Part shown: one piece after another, positions 10,880 to 22,119 of the stretch
Layout: every line of letters begins with the position of its first letter
How positions within the stretch are numbered: position 1 is the first letter of the stretch
Assembly: GCF_947507565.1 (NCBI RefSeq)
Contig: NW_027077201.1
Coordinates: forward strand, 1 to 64,000
Length of the DNA: 64,000 nt
Source of the DNA: Oscarella lobularis
Taxonomy: Eukaryota > Porifera > Homoscleromorpha > Homosclerophorida > Oscarellidae
Reading direction: 5' to 3'
Made by a program: the position numbers and the translations under genes
Notes under the pieces: generated by a model
Database searches by the model: none
Seen by the model: the letters and a program-made list of their open reading frames with translations, nothing else
What the model was told of the DNA's origin: nothing

Positions 10880-13800
10880 CTAAAGCACTTCGTGATAGAC
10901 TACGTTTGCTGTTTTGGGTGATTCTGTCAGGACGTACAAATTAGTAGGAGAACTTACACGCGAGCAGGCCACGTAAAATTGGCCGTGAGCAAAGCATTTT
11001 GTCTGAAGACTGAGACCTACCGTCTTTAATGTCTGTCCCTGCGACTTGTTTATGGTCATTGCGAAGGACAGCCTGACGGGAAACTGCAGTCTCTTAAACG
11101 GAACGGTGGAATCGGACGGAATTAGGGGAATGCGCGGAATAAATACACTTTCGCCTGCGTACTGTCCATTGCAAATTGTCGCCTCTATAACGTTGGGGCA
11201 GAGTCGCGTAACGGTCAACTTCGTTCCGTTGCACAGTTTCGGGGCGTCGATGTTTCGCAGGAGCATAATAGGAGCACCGACTTTTAGAGCTAAAGTGTAC
11301 GCAGGAAGACCGGGGGGATTTAGGGAATTAAGAACTTCGGTTGGATAGTTGACTGCATCGTCTGGTTCCATAGTCGTATCAACGGCGAGATAAACCTTTT
11401 CGTTGTCTGGTATGAGCTGGAGCATAGTGTCGTTTATTTGATTGACGGCGTCATTTCGAGGAGCGAGAATGGCGCGTTCGCCAAGCCAGGCAGTGTCTTT
11501 GTATCGCTCGTGAAGTTGAGGAAAAACGGCTTGTATGAGTTCGTTTGGTGATTGGACGACTGTGCCGCAAGGTACGTTGATGAGACCGTCTTCAGGGTCG
11601 GTGGGAATCGTTCCATTGCCGATTTGCAGGAGTAACTGTGCATAAGAGCCTGACTCGCGGTCTCCATACAGATGGACTCTCATGTTCGTTGTCAAACGCA
11701 TGGTTCGAACTTTAGGCCAAATGGAGCGCGAGTATTTGAGGCATGCGCCTATCTCGTCGGCCTTGGTTCCTTTTGCTATGACAGGCAGCGTTTGTCTAAA
11801 GTCTCCGGCCAGTATTAGAGGCAGACCGCCCATGAGCGTATCGTTGTTGCGAATATCACGAAGGGATCTGTCTAATGCTTCGAGCGCTTTCTTGTGGGCC
11901 ATGGTGCATTCGTCCCACACTACGACTTTGGCGAGGGAGAGAAGTCGCGATCGCGCAGTGTTCTTCTGAATGGTGCAAGTGGGACGCTCGTAACGACTGA
12001 TGTCTAAGGGAAGTTTAAAAACAGAGTGGGCCGTCTTGCCGCCAGTGAGGAGAGTTGCTGCGATTCCCGAAGAGGCGACTGCGAGAGCGATTTCCCCTTG
12101 TGATCGTATCTTATCTAGGAAAAGATTGAGCAAATAGGTTTTTCCTGTTCCTCCTGGCGCATCGAGGAAAATGATAGAATCGTCGGGACCTCGAGCGGCG
12201 TAGGTAAGTAATTCTTCGTAAATGTGTCTTTGCTCTTCGGTGAGTGAGAGTTCGTTTCTTGTGAGTCGTTCCTGCATTTCAGCGTTGTTATAGGAGTATT
12301 CAGCAGCAATTTCTCTGGGAAGGCTGTCGTCGTCTTGTTCAGAAGAGCGATCAGGACTGGGCAAATGATAATCGCTAAGAGGTTTTCCTCCAGGAAACGA
12401 AAGGAGCTTGTTCTCGATGCAAAGTAGAGCTCGGTTGAAAATTGCGTCAGTGTACGGTAGCGTGTCGTCGTTTGCGCGTCTGCGAAGAGTTCGGAGGAAA
12501 TCTTGGGCCATCGCTTCTTTGTGTTGTTCCGATAGACGAAGAGGATCGGAAATTTCGCACATGTGAAGCATGATGGCAAACATGTCGCGAATTTTGTAAG
12601 GACGATCGGTGACCGTGGCTTCCGTGAGTGCGAGGTGCCAATGCTGATCGTCAGCCAAAAGTCCGCGTTCCCGACACGCTTCGGCGTAGGTTTCAAAAAC
12701 GGTGCCATCTACTGTTCGTAAGTCTGCAAAAGACGTCGGTCCTCGAACGTGAAGCAAAAGAAGTCGCAAAAGATAGCATTCGGTGTTTCTGGGATGAATC
12801 GTGTAAATGCGCCCTAAAGTTGTTGACTTTCTGATGCCGTCAGTTTCGGGCACGAGGTGACCTTGTATTCTTCTCTGCCACTTTTTCTTCACCCATCTGT
12901 AGTATCGTGGAACGTCGATGTACAGTAGAGTTTTGGCAAAATCGTCGGAAGCGCAGAGTTGGAAGAAACCTGTCAACGTCGTAGCAGGAGGTTCTGCTGC
13001 ACGGTCCGGGGCGTTCTCAACGTTGAACAGCGTTCTCTAACCGTTTTCCAAGTGGACCTGAAGTTGTTCGACTGCTGGAAAGTGGTCGTGAATGGGAAAT
13101 TGCAACATGCGCCAGAAGCCTTCGTTTGTACTAATGTATCTCGCTATTTGGTAGCGCAGGATTTCGTCGTTTCTGTGCTGATTTGCCAAGCCGACGACAG
13201 CTTTGTCTTTGCCTTTGTTCAAGTAGGCCATTAGGTATTTCAGGGCGCAAATGGACCTGCAGTATTCGACGTTCACGTGGCAGTCGAAAGTGCGAGATAG
13301 AAATGGACTGTAGGGAACGACCCACCTGTTGTCAACGTGAAATCTGCCTATTGTCGTTTCTACTCCACCGTCTTCTGGAGATCGGCGTCGGTATAGGGGA
13401 TAACCGTTGAGTGATGTGATGGTCTCGCGCAAAAACTCTCTTGGAGTGTTTGGTGCATTGGCCGTCTTTCATGCAAGGAGATCTGGAATTGAGTCGGCCG
13501 CAAGGTCCGTGGATAATGTGCTTGGTGATTGTTGCGAAAAGTTCTGGGTCTTCGTTGGGGTCGGGAAGTTCGGCGCTTATGATGCTGTCTATTTGATCGG
13601 GACGAATTTTTTCTACCATCCAAGAGAGACAGTGTACGTGAGGTAGGCCGCGCTTTTGCCACTCGATCGTGTAAACGTGGCAGCGTTTGATGCCGTAAAT
13701 GTGTTTCGTGTCCACGAGGTACATGAACCTTTGAACTTTCAAACGGAAAACTCTGGCTATCAGATCGTGTCGATCTTTTGGGGTTTGTCCCGGAAGGAAT

Positions 13801-15958
13801 TCGCTCGTAATTTCTGGCCAATTTTGATTGCAGGTCATGGTTATAAATAAATCGGGAGCTCCGTGATGCTTGACGTACGTCATTGCGTCTTGGCACTTTT
13901 CGTGCATGTATCGGGGTCCTCCGGTAAATGACGACGGTAAAACGACCAATTGGCCGACGTCGCGCACGTCGCCGTCAGTTTCGACTGCATCTCTTAGCGC
14001 CGTGTAAGAGGCCGCACGAAGTTGTTCTTGCTTAGTCCGAAGGAGGTTCAGTCTGTCAGTTTCTATTTTTGCAAAAACGTCGACAATGAACTGGTGAGAC
14101 AATTCGCCTGCACGCAGAAGAATGTTAAAGTCGCCGTCGCGCTGCATAATTCGAAATGCGTAAAATTGCAGCATAGACATTTTTTTCTCGGTGATTTGAT
14201 TCGTTTTCGGATCCTTCTGTCGGCACAATATTGTGTAACCGTCTTCGCCTCTCGGAAAAAGAAGCGGATATTGCAACGAATCATAAGATCTGTGAATTTC
14301 GGTAATGCGTTTTATTGTACTATCTCTATTGGAAAGGACGATGTCGCGATATCCTTCTTGGCCTTCGGGTAAAATAGCAGCAACGTCGTTGCCAGATGGC
14401 GCATTGAACGTTCGTTGATGTTGGCCTTGGGGAACTCTGTCGGCGCGAATGACAACGCGATAGTCACGCATGTCTGGTGTTCGCTGATCGAGCGCGGTTT
14501 TGAAAATGCGAACATGCTCGTTGTGTTCGTGGAGCATGTCTTGTAGGTGAAGCGTGGTCTGCCTATTTAGCTGCGATTCTCGGTCTATTTGCCACGATAA
14601 TCTCGCGTCGGCTTGTTGTCCGCGATCGTCGATAAAGTATACTTGGACGAACTGGGGTCTCTCACCAGCTGCAGGAGTCAGAGGTCCGATATTTATTTAT
14701 GATAAATTTGCCCTTGAACTTTAAAGGTGGGCATGAATCCGGGCTCGAGTAAAGTGTGCGCTTGAAATGACGTCATAACAAAGCAGGAATTGTATGTGCG
14801 AATTTTTTTTCTGAATTCTTTGGCTGTTGGTGTGTTATTGGTAAGAAGAGCGCGTAACGGCTCGGGAGGAGGACCAAGCAAGGGAACGTCGACTTTGCCG
14901 TTTGCGCAACACATTCCCGGAGGTTCGATTGGCCACTTCTTTGCATTGCAGCGAAGGCAGGTAGCGGACATTGAACCTGTGCGCGCTCCATCGTACTGAT
15001 TTTGTGGGTTATAATGAAATGCGGGATAGTTTGGGAGACGCACGGGTACGTCGTGTACTTCTAGGGATTCGCTCAACGTGTCTTCCCCTGCCTCGGCTAC
15101 TGGTACTCGGACAGATGCCGTGTCTTCCTGACGGTCAGAAATTAAACGTGGAGTAGTGCTTGCACCGGAGTTCGTCGCATCTTGTACGGTCGGGGCAGTA
15201 GATCTTACTTGGAAACGCGATGTGGTACATAGGAATGAACTTGTTTCGGTCGGCAAAGGAACTTGGTTTGTGATTGGCGGGGGTACGCGCGTAGCAATTT
15301 GTACGTAATTGCTTTGTTGCGATCGGACCGGCATTGGAGACACAAACCGCATTGGAAAACTTGTACTGGTAGAAGAGCCTGCGTCCACTTCGAAAAGACG
15401 GGTATCTGAAGTAGAGCGAGATTCTCTTGTAGATGGACCTGGAAGCGAAATGGTGGAAAAATCAATGTCGTTAGTAGAAGTCGCCGTGCGCGTAAAGGTA
15501 AGAACAGGAACAGCGAGAGATGGCGAAAAGCGGGTAAGAGAAGCTTGGCTGTTCAAACAGATGGATGAGCCTTGGTCATTCGGTATGGAATGCGCGGCCA
15601 GTAGTGATTCAGAAGCGCGTGAAAGTGACGTAGAATTGGAACGAATAGAAAACGTACGATCGGTGCCGGTGGAGTTTGGAGACGAAAAGGAATAGGAGTG
15701 GTGATCTAAAGAAAAGGAATTTTCAGATGACATCAAATTCTGCGGAGGACGAATTGATCCCAATTCTGGGGAGAGGGTGGACGAAGTCGAATCAGAGTGC
15801 TGAGCAGAAGTGGAATGAGTGTCCTCAGCAGAAATAGAATGTTCGGTGGAAACGGCTCGGTTTTCGGAAGCCAAAGCTCTTGAATTTTGCAATCGTATCC
15901 TTTTGGCATTGCGAGACCGTCTTCCCAGATCGAAAACAAACCTTCGCTTTCGAGGCAT
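10880..15958 (-). pseudogene. Helitron RepHel protein (HUH Rep + PIF1-type helicase), three lesions
   Basis: One continuous coding region. The N-terminal part (15958-14693) is a basic, Ser/Thr-rich leader, then a CxxC-type finger (CLRCNAKKWP...CC). 14640-13332 is the Helitron-like N/Rep domain with the HUH motif GLPHVHCLSWM. 13432-13037 has the tyrosine motif KYLMAYLNKG. 12976-10880 is a complete PIF1-like helicase: GGTGKT (Walker A), VVWDECTM, GDFRQTLPV, TTNMRVH, TINKSQGQTL and VACSRVSSPTNLYV. Lesions: a 1-nt loss near 14697 in an A-run; a frameshift near 13445; and a TAG at 13037-13039 where the family has a sense codon. Both Tyr of the YxxKY-type active site are present, but the usual intervening Lys is Ala. 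The protein would nick and unwind element DNA in rolling-circle transposition. Confidence 0.9.
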
Positions 15959-16126
15959 CGTCAGAAAGACCTAAATTTGGGATAAATAGAATTTCTGGTT
16001 GTTCTTGTTGTACAGGATTTTTTAAGATTTTTCGTGAGATTTTTTGGCTTTTTTTGTGAGCTTTTAAGATTTTTGGCTTTTTTTGATTTATTGGATTTTT
16101 GTAGCCCGACCTCGCGGTACGGACTA

Positions 16127-16333
16127 AGACGCCGACTGACACTGAGAAAAACCTAAGAAGAGAAAAATTCAATAGAGGTTCAGGCAGAGTTGTAAAGAAA
16201 GTGGCTCACGTGGCAGTCGGCAAAAGATGTATACCTCTCCGCAAACAGAGACGCCGAGTGACACTGACAGCGATTCTAGAGGAGCACGCACTCGATACGT
16301 TAGAAGAAGATAGTACGTGACTCACGTGACAGT
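16127..16333 (+). repeat. Imperfect ~120-bp direct repeat beside the Helitron 5' end
   Basis: AGACGCCGACTGACACTGA at 16127 recurs with one mismatch at 16249. GTGGCTCACGTGGCAGT at 16201 recurs with two mismatches at 16317. The two copies are offset by about 116-122 bp and the sequence between is less conserved. Confidence 0.65.
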
Positions 16334-17265
16334 GAACGAAGGCGATATTTCGTCTCTTCGATCGAGCGAATCGAAAGAGAATGAACGACAACGGTTCGCA
16401 CACACCGTTTGGACCGTGTGCGGATGCGCTGCGCAAGCGAAGAAACGATGAGTCGACGATTCGCTGAAAAAGAGTCGAATCGACCGACGGAGTAGACGAT
16501 TTCGCCTGAAATAGATCGACGCCGAGAGAGAAGACTCGCAAGTCGCGTTAAATTGCCGAGCGGACGACGTTCGGAGCGCTCGGAAAGAAACTGTCGAACA
16601 AAAGATGGGCAAAGGAGGAAATAGCGAAAGGGCAACCGTACGAAATGGCGAATATCGCTTGCAAAGAAGCGAAAGGACGTGTTTCGAACGGCAGGAAAGC
16701 CAGAAAAGACGCGGAGAAGCAGCGAAAAGGGTTCGCCGAGCAGCAGGAGTGACCCGTATGAATGACGCGACGTCGAAAACCGAGTAAAAAATGACGATTC
16801 GCTTTTCAAAAAGAATTCGCAGGCAGGCAAAATCACCGTCGAAAAGGTGGCAAAGTTCGAAAATCGAATCAGGAACGCTAAAACATCCCGAATCCCAAAA
16901 AGGGGCCTCGATAACAATCGAAAATGGAAGAGAGTCGAGGAAGACGCGAAGAAGCGACCCTGTCGTCGAGAGAGTCGTCCGCGCGAGTTTCGAAATCGGT
17001 CGATGTCGAGAACGTTCGAAAACGGGCCTTCGCTGACGTTTTCGGCGCGATTCGACGATCGAAAACGCTTCGCAACGTCGAATAAAAGCTTTCGAAACGC
17101 GGAACGAAGCGAAAGGACGCCCGAATCGGCGGGAAAACGACGATTCTCGAAAGGGGCCCCGACGCGAAAAAAGCCCAAAGTGTTATCTTCATTTTTTCGC
17201 AGAGCTCGAAAATTCGCCGAAAATCGTCTTCCGACGCGATCCGACGGAGGAGTTCGCGGTGGAAG
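16300..17265 (+). other. CpG-rich, purine-skewed block, probably not coding
   Basis: About 1 kb of plus strand rich in A and G with dense TCGAAA/CGAAAA words and many CpGs. Because stops need T on the plus strand and are rare here, long open frames appear on both strands (for example 16300-17178 minus and 16847-17353 plus), but both are low complexity (Ser/Arg/Phe or Lys/Arg/Ser). It ends in the promoter at 17270. A CpG-island-like promoter-proximal region is the simplest reading. Confidence 0.5.
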
Positions 17266-17269
17266 TCGT

Positions 17270-17295
17270 CACGTGACGTTCGACCAAGATGGCGC
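17270..17295 (+). promoter_or_regulatory. CACGTGAC E-box and CCAAGATGGCG initiator-type site
   Basis: CACGTG at 17270-17275 is followed 8 bp later by CCAAGATGGCG (17284-17294). In animals, YY1-type AAGATGGCG elements lie at or just after the transcription start and often contain the start codon. Confidence 0.5.
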
Positions 17296-17486
17296 GTATG
17301 CTTTTAGTGGTAGAGATGAGCTTTTGTGGCATTCCTGGACAGGTTGGTGCTAAAAGTAATGTAAAAGACAAACTCATTCAGGCATTGATTAAAATAGAAA
17401 CTGAATGTAAAAATAAGTTTTCAGCGGACGTGATTATTTGGTCCCTTAGTTTAAAATCTTTTCACCGAGTTACCCAAATGGTTTAA
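17289..17486 (+). CDS. Hypothetical 65-aa ORF starting inside the YY1-like motif
   Basis: The ATG is the one in AAGATGGCG. The frame (MARMLLVVEMSFCG...) runs to 17486 and a GT dinucleotide follows CATTCCTGGACAG at 17343, a possible donor. No domain is recognised. It may be the first exon of a decayed host gene, or non-coding. Confidence 0.25.
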   Translation: MARMLLVVEMSFCGIPGQVGAKSNVKDKLIQALIKIETECKNKFSADVIIWSLSLKSFHRVTQMV

Positions 17487-17626
17487 AACTCCGCAACCGC
17501 TTATTGTCTCTTACGCAAAAATGTACAGCAACTACCAGCAACACACAACAGTCAAGTTCGTGCGTAAAATGCACTTGGTGCAGTCGATTTTTTTTGTCCT
17601 AAACAAATAGCGGGAGAATAAGCGAC

Positions 17627-18032
17627 GTGAATGTAATGAGATACTGTGACTTTCTATTTCAAGAATACCATCATTTCGGAGATCAAATACTCGCCAACTG
17701 CGGATTCACCATGCACGACGAATTTGCAGGACATTTCGGAGCTGAGCCTAATACTCAGGAATTGATCAAGGGAAGAAGTCAATTCGACTCGCAAGAAAAG
17801 GAGAAAGGCCGAAAAATGTCTTCTGCCCAAGTTCAAGTTGAACAAAGATTTGGCCTGCTAAAGAAAAGATTCGACTAAAGAGAAGATTTGATGTTCTCTA
17901 AAAGGATGCTACAGCTTAAATTCATTAATTCAATAAAGGACAAAGCAGAAGGTTACACGGCTACGTTAGACAAAATCATTACGTGTTGCGATATTCTGTT
18001 AAACCTTAGCGAGCGAATAGTTTACAGTAAGT
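17627..18032 (+). pseudogene. DDE_Tnp_4-type transposase fragment (PIF/Harbinger or IS4EU)
   Basis: The 83-aa frame 17627-17878 contains GDQILANCGFTMHDEF...LIKGRSQ...SSAQVQVEQRFGLLKK. This matches the third catalytic-region pattern of DDE_Tnp_4 proteins: 'DxxxADRGF', a KGxxQL-like block, then 'RxxVExxxGxxK'. After one stop a further stretch (ITCCDILLNLSERIV, near 17970-18020) fits the terminal 'AALHN' helix. The N-terminal half is absent. Confidence 0.55.
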
Positions 18033-18080
18033 AGACACGCGTGACGCGTACGTACACATCGCAGTGGCACCAGCAGCGTC

Positions 18081-18458
18081 ATGGCGTACGCGTACATGGA
18101 CAGCTTGTCTCGCGTCGCTGAAAGTCGATACGCAAAGAAAGTAGCGAGAGCCGGCCTCTTTACTTGCCTCTATCGCTTGCCGGGAAATTCTTGGCGCATC
18201 AATCCGACAGAATGGCTAGACGTAACCTACCTTGACATTCACAACCACCTCGTCGAAACCCCAGGTATAGTCAGCTTATTTTTGAGGGGAAACGCAAATA
18301 ACTTTTTAGGAGTCAACACACGCGAAGCAATGAAAGCGTATAAAAGTTTAGCAAGCTATAATCTCGCCACACCTGGCTTGGTTCAAACAATTGTCCACCT
18401 GATAGAGAAGATGACGTCGTCCTTCGAGCTGATGCGACCCCTGCTTTTTGAGCAATGA
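18081..18458 (+). pseudogene. N-terminal fragment resembling YqaJ-type transposon-associated proteins
   Basis: A 125-aa frame starting MAYAYMDSLSRVAESRY. The segment WLDVTYLDIHNHLVETPG followed by EAMKAYKSLASYNLATPGLVQTI resembles the 'DIxNYLxxTPSxYTxExLKAYKSLxAYxxF' region that precedes SWIM-finger/YqaJ nuclease domains in proteins multiplied in sponges and cnidarians. A related piece may follow at 18638-18838 (CQWNTANWNGVEPMPLE). The nuclease domain itself is not visible. The assignment is from memory and uncertain. Confidence 0.4.
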
Positions 18459-18839
18459 AAAGCCTTATTAATAATGTGTTGTCGCAACTTTCGGCGAATC
18501 TATAGTGACAGCCAATTGCGACTGCAAAGCAGGGTAAAGCATGGATAATTAAACAGGATTATAATATACTATCCATAACTTGGTTTAGACAAAGCGAATT
18601 ATGTTCCCACCTTGGTGGTTTCCTATTCAAAATTAAAATGGCCGTTTGCTTAAGAATAAAAGATAAAGCGTGCACCAAAGTCTGCCAATGGAACACCGCC
18701 AACTGGAATGGAGTTGAACCGATGCCTTTGGAAATAATAACTCTACAGCAACAAGTCAAAGTTGTTAAAAAGAGTGCTTCGGAGGAACTTCCTTTGCTCG
18801 ACAAGAAAATGAAAATTGTTGCAAATATCAGCTTGTGAT

Positions 18840-20200
18840 CAGCAAAAGAATCGGTCGGCTTTAGCCAACTTGCGTCAACAGCTGAATAATTTGTTCCAAA
18901 GAGGAAGCCAACCCCGGTAAAGCAACTTTCTCCAGACATAACGACAGCCTAAGATACAGTAACAGAAGTGTCTCCATAACGGAGACAAGCGCAGTTTCAG
19001 AGCCGTTTCTTGCACGGATACTGTTGCGATTTCTCGTTTAGCGCAAGCTATAAGTCTTAACAAACATTCTCATCTTGTTATTTATTCTTAAGTTTATAAA
19101 CAACCGAAGAGTCTTCTTTTCATGGTGCGTAGCTAGCCGTGGTAACGGCCCGTTCCGCTGTCCAATAAAGAGACTGGTAATAATAAAATTCATCTGGAAT
19201 GACATTTGCAGTCATCACGTAACGTTTTTTGCAACGCAATGGCATTGCGCAATCCCAATTTGATTGGAATTAAGAATCAAATAAGCGCAACTTAACGTAA
19301 ACTCGCGCAAGTCCCAACGTCACAACAGATATTCGTAAAGCGGTGTGCGCTATCGGCATCCGGGAGAAGAACGTGGCACCTCGACATTATGTTTTTCTTA
19401 CAGCGGGCAGTTCCTTATACGCAAACTTCACAAGTCGGCCTACAACTATGAATAGGTCGACATTGCAAACGATGCAAACCCGAGTACCTACCCTTGGAAG
19501 TTTTGTTGGTTCGAAGTTATTGGCCTCATCGATGTCACCCGCGCTTTACGTCAAACCGACGACAAAGATAGTAGAATATTGCGGAAATAAGGATTTTTCC
19601 GAAATCTTCATCAAAGTGCTCGAAATTAGCAGCACAAAAGAGGAAGTGGCTACAGTCATTTATCAAGTGATTACGTCGAAGAAACAAATAAAAAGGAAAA
19701 GTCGTAAAAGCAAACGATGCAGATGCCGGATCCGTCCGTAATGTCGGTCACCGAACTTTGCCATTGCAAACCAGCAATGATCCTAAAAACGAGTTGGGAA
19801 GGACGACGATGTTGGGACGTGGAAGACAAAAGGTACCTTGTTCGACTTTCTAGGCTGTCGTTCAAGGATCTCAGGTTTGCTTATAATTGCTAATAATAAA
19901 TAGAAGTCTTGTTTCCGATCAGAACTGACTCGTACGTCAATCAGCGGCTGTCGGGGCCTTGAATCCGCCCTCGCAACGAATCCGCTCTCGCAACGGAACA
20001 GAAGTTGGCAAAATGTTCACCTAAGAAAATCATATGGATGTCAGCCGACAGCACTCTCCAAAGACAGGCAAATAGGTTGATTTTCACTATTATAAATATA
20101 AACAACCAAGCGTTTTAAACGCAATCTCGTCTACGGCGAAAGGTTTCGCAAAAAGAAGGGCGCGAGGAAGAGCAAATTGGGTGCTTCTTTGGTTTAGAAT
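18840..20200. other. 1.4 kb with no recognisable gene
   Basis: A 132-aa plus frame at 19343-19741 has a basic tail (KKQIKRKSRKSKRCRCRIR) but no known motif. Otherwise AT-rich and degenerate. Confidence 0.35.
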
Positions 20201-21515
20201 ACTGTCCAAATCTATGGTGTTGCAGAGATAATCCGTTAAATAATGCCGGTTGGACCCAGCGGCAGCGGTAAAACAAGGGCTTGGTCCGTTCTTAGTTCCA
20301 TACTTAACCGTTTAATTTAATGTTTAAAGTGCAGTGTACTGTACAAAGTCTTGGGTTTGAAAGTATTACTTTTCATAAGAGATTGTTTATTTATGTGTTT
20401 AATGTGCTTCTAAAATGTTATTAAAAATATTGATTTATAAGCAAGTTTTGGTTTATGCCTCCGCAACAAGAATAATAATTTATGAAAACCATTTGGTTTT
20501 TGGTTTGCATCTAAAAAAACATAAAAGCATCCACGAAAACGCTTCTAAAATGGTTTCGTGACGTTGCAAGCTATGCTTAAATAAAAAAAGAGGGTTAGAA
20601 ATAGACGTGGTATAACTAGCAAAGAAATATAGATGTGTTTCCAGCAGTTTCGGGCAAAACAGCGACCCCACACGCGCCGCGTTATAAGCATCTTAACTCT
20701 TAGAACACCATGGGATCACGCGTACTACAAAGAACACAGACTTTTTTAAAATTCTCAGAAACGAAATTTTTAAAGGACCTTTGAACTTTGGCCGCCTTAT
20801 TGGACGCAAAAACGGCGAAAAAGTAGTAAAATCGACCAATAAATCGCACGCTAAAGCTGAATACCTGCCTCTGAGTAAATAACCAAGCGTTTAAAACGCG
20901 TTTGAGGGCCTATATTTAAGAAAACTAAGAATGCGCACAAAAATACAGTATACTGTATTAATAACACATGGTGAGGTGTGAAGATTACAGAGATAAAGTA
21001 TTAATTAAATAACTGTTTTAAGTGCAATGTACTGTACAATTTCTTGGGTTTAAAAATATTACTTTTGGTAAACGATTGTTTATTTATATCTTTAAGGTGC
21101 TTATGAAACATCCATAAAAATAATGATTTATAAATAAATTTCGGTTTTATGCTCTGCATCTAAAAAATACAAGTGCATTCAGGAGAACGCCTCTAATATG
21201 GTTTCTTGACATTGCACGTTACGCTCAAATAAATAAAGAAGGCTAGAAGTAGACGCTGTAAGCCCAGCTAATAAATATAGATGCGTTTTCACCAGTTTTG
21301 GGCAAAAAAGCAACCCACAAGTCACGATATAAGGACACAAACTTTTAGAACGTCTCAGGATAACGGCTAGTACGAAAGAATGCTTTAGAAAACACAAAGA
21401 AGTTTTTTAAAAAGAAAGCGGTTTCTGAAGGACCTTTGAACTTCGGCCGCCATTTTAAACGCAGAAACGGCGAAATGGTTAATTAGACAAATAAATCGCT
21501 CGCCAATTAATTATA
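20100..21515. repeat. Diverged tandem duplication (period ~690-780 bp)
   Basis: CCAAGCGTTTTAAACGC at 20106 recurs at 20883 with small changes. GCAGTGTACTGTACAAAG at 20331 recurs near 21024. AGGACCTTTGAACTTTGGCC at 20776 recurs near 21430. Inside both copies a minus-strand frame is conserved (20480-20671 and 21179-21397) with shared LFCPKL..THLY and QxxETILEAFS motifs. No transposase motif is visible. This may be two copies of an unrecognised non-autonomous element or an old local duplication. Confidence 0.65.
20204..20320 (+). pseudogene. Dynein-heavy-chain-like P-loop fragment
   Basis: The plus frame reads VQIYGVAEIIR, a stop (TAA at 20237-20239), then IMPVGPSGSGKTRAW followed by SVLSSILNRL and a stop at 20320. 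This matches the helix-plus-Walker-A segment of a dynein heavy chain AAA module ('QLYxxxxxxHGLMMVGPSGSGKSxAWRVLLxALERL'). Only about 38 residues remain. It lies in the first of two diverged tandem repeats, and the second copy appears to lack it. It is probably a captured or relic exon fragment of a host dynein gene. Confidence 0.5.
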
Positions 21516-21628
21516 TATATTTTATTTTGTATTTCCGTAGCTATAAACTCTTGCAAACGTTAAAGTATGCTTCAAAGGAGGAGATTCGATATGATGGGAT
21601 GTACAAAGTGAGATATTTCTACACGTAA

Positions 21629-21900
21629 TTAATCAAGGAAAATCAGCAGCGCTTGATGATCTGTTTGAAGAACGAAGGGACAGCTACAGAAATATAAATC
21701 CCAGTGCTCACATGCGAAAAAGCAGGCGAAGACTTCCTTTTCGCTAACGGAGTCATTCTTCTCATCCTCTGACAGTGTGAAAGAGGATGCAAAGACGACA
21801 GGTCGCTCTCCTTCGACAGTACTGCTCCAACGCCATTTTCTGAACACGTAACCCACGTTGCCGCTTCGGGTAGAGAAGTGAGCCAGGAAGAGTGCCTCGG
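21629..21900 (-). pseudogene. Ty3/gypsy RNase H fragment
   Basis: On the minus strand, GERPVVFASSFTLSEDEKN...EKEVFACFFACEHWDLYF...FVLQTDHQALL is the RNase H domain of a Ty3/gypsy reverse transcriptase (RPVAFASR, EKE and TDHQAL hallmarks). The preceding ENGVGAVLSK block is in another frame, so there is a frameshift near 21840. No RT or integrase neighbours were found. Confidence 0.75.
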
Positions 21901-22119
21901 TAATTCTTTTCTTTCAGTGTCCCAACAGTTGGATATCTTTTTGCCAATTACTGTCAGTTTGAATCTTCTATCACCAGTCGCTATTATTTCCAGTCTCCAA
22001 TTACCTGCTCTCCCAGGGATCCAGGTCGAATTGAGTGCCAGCCCTTTAACCTCCCTAAGAAAGTTTCTGCGTGAAACATTACAGAGAAGAAACTGCTTGC
22101 TTTAATTAAAAAGTGGCAA

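Larger units (their letters stand above)
10689..16140 (-). mobile_element. Helitron rolling-circle transposon; 5' end approximate
   Basis: Read on the minus strand, the 3' terminus is CTAG at 10692-10689 followed by a host T, preceded by a hairpin (ACCCGG-loop-CCGGGT, 10699-10716). This is the classical CTRR-plus-hairpin Helitron end. The body carries a Rep/helicase gene over 15958-10880. The 5' TC terminus was not found. It must lie right of 15958, and the conserved-looking stretch at 16108-16140 is the likely zone, so the right coordinate is an estimate. No target duplication is expected for Helitrons. Confidence 0.85.

Noticed and set aside
11046-15695. Plus-strand ORFs across the Helitron
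   Set aside because: Antisense shadows of the Rep/helicase coding strand.
16300-17178. 292-aa minus-strand ORF
   Set aside because: Low-complexity Ser/Arg/Phe composition explained by strand purine skew and CpG richness. A comparable frame is open on the other strand.
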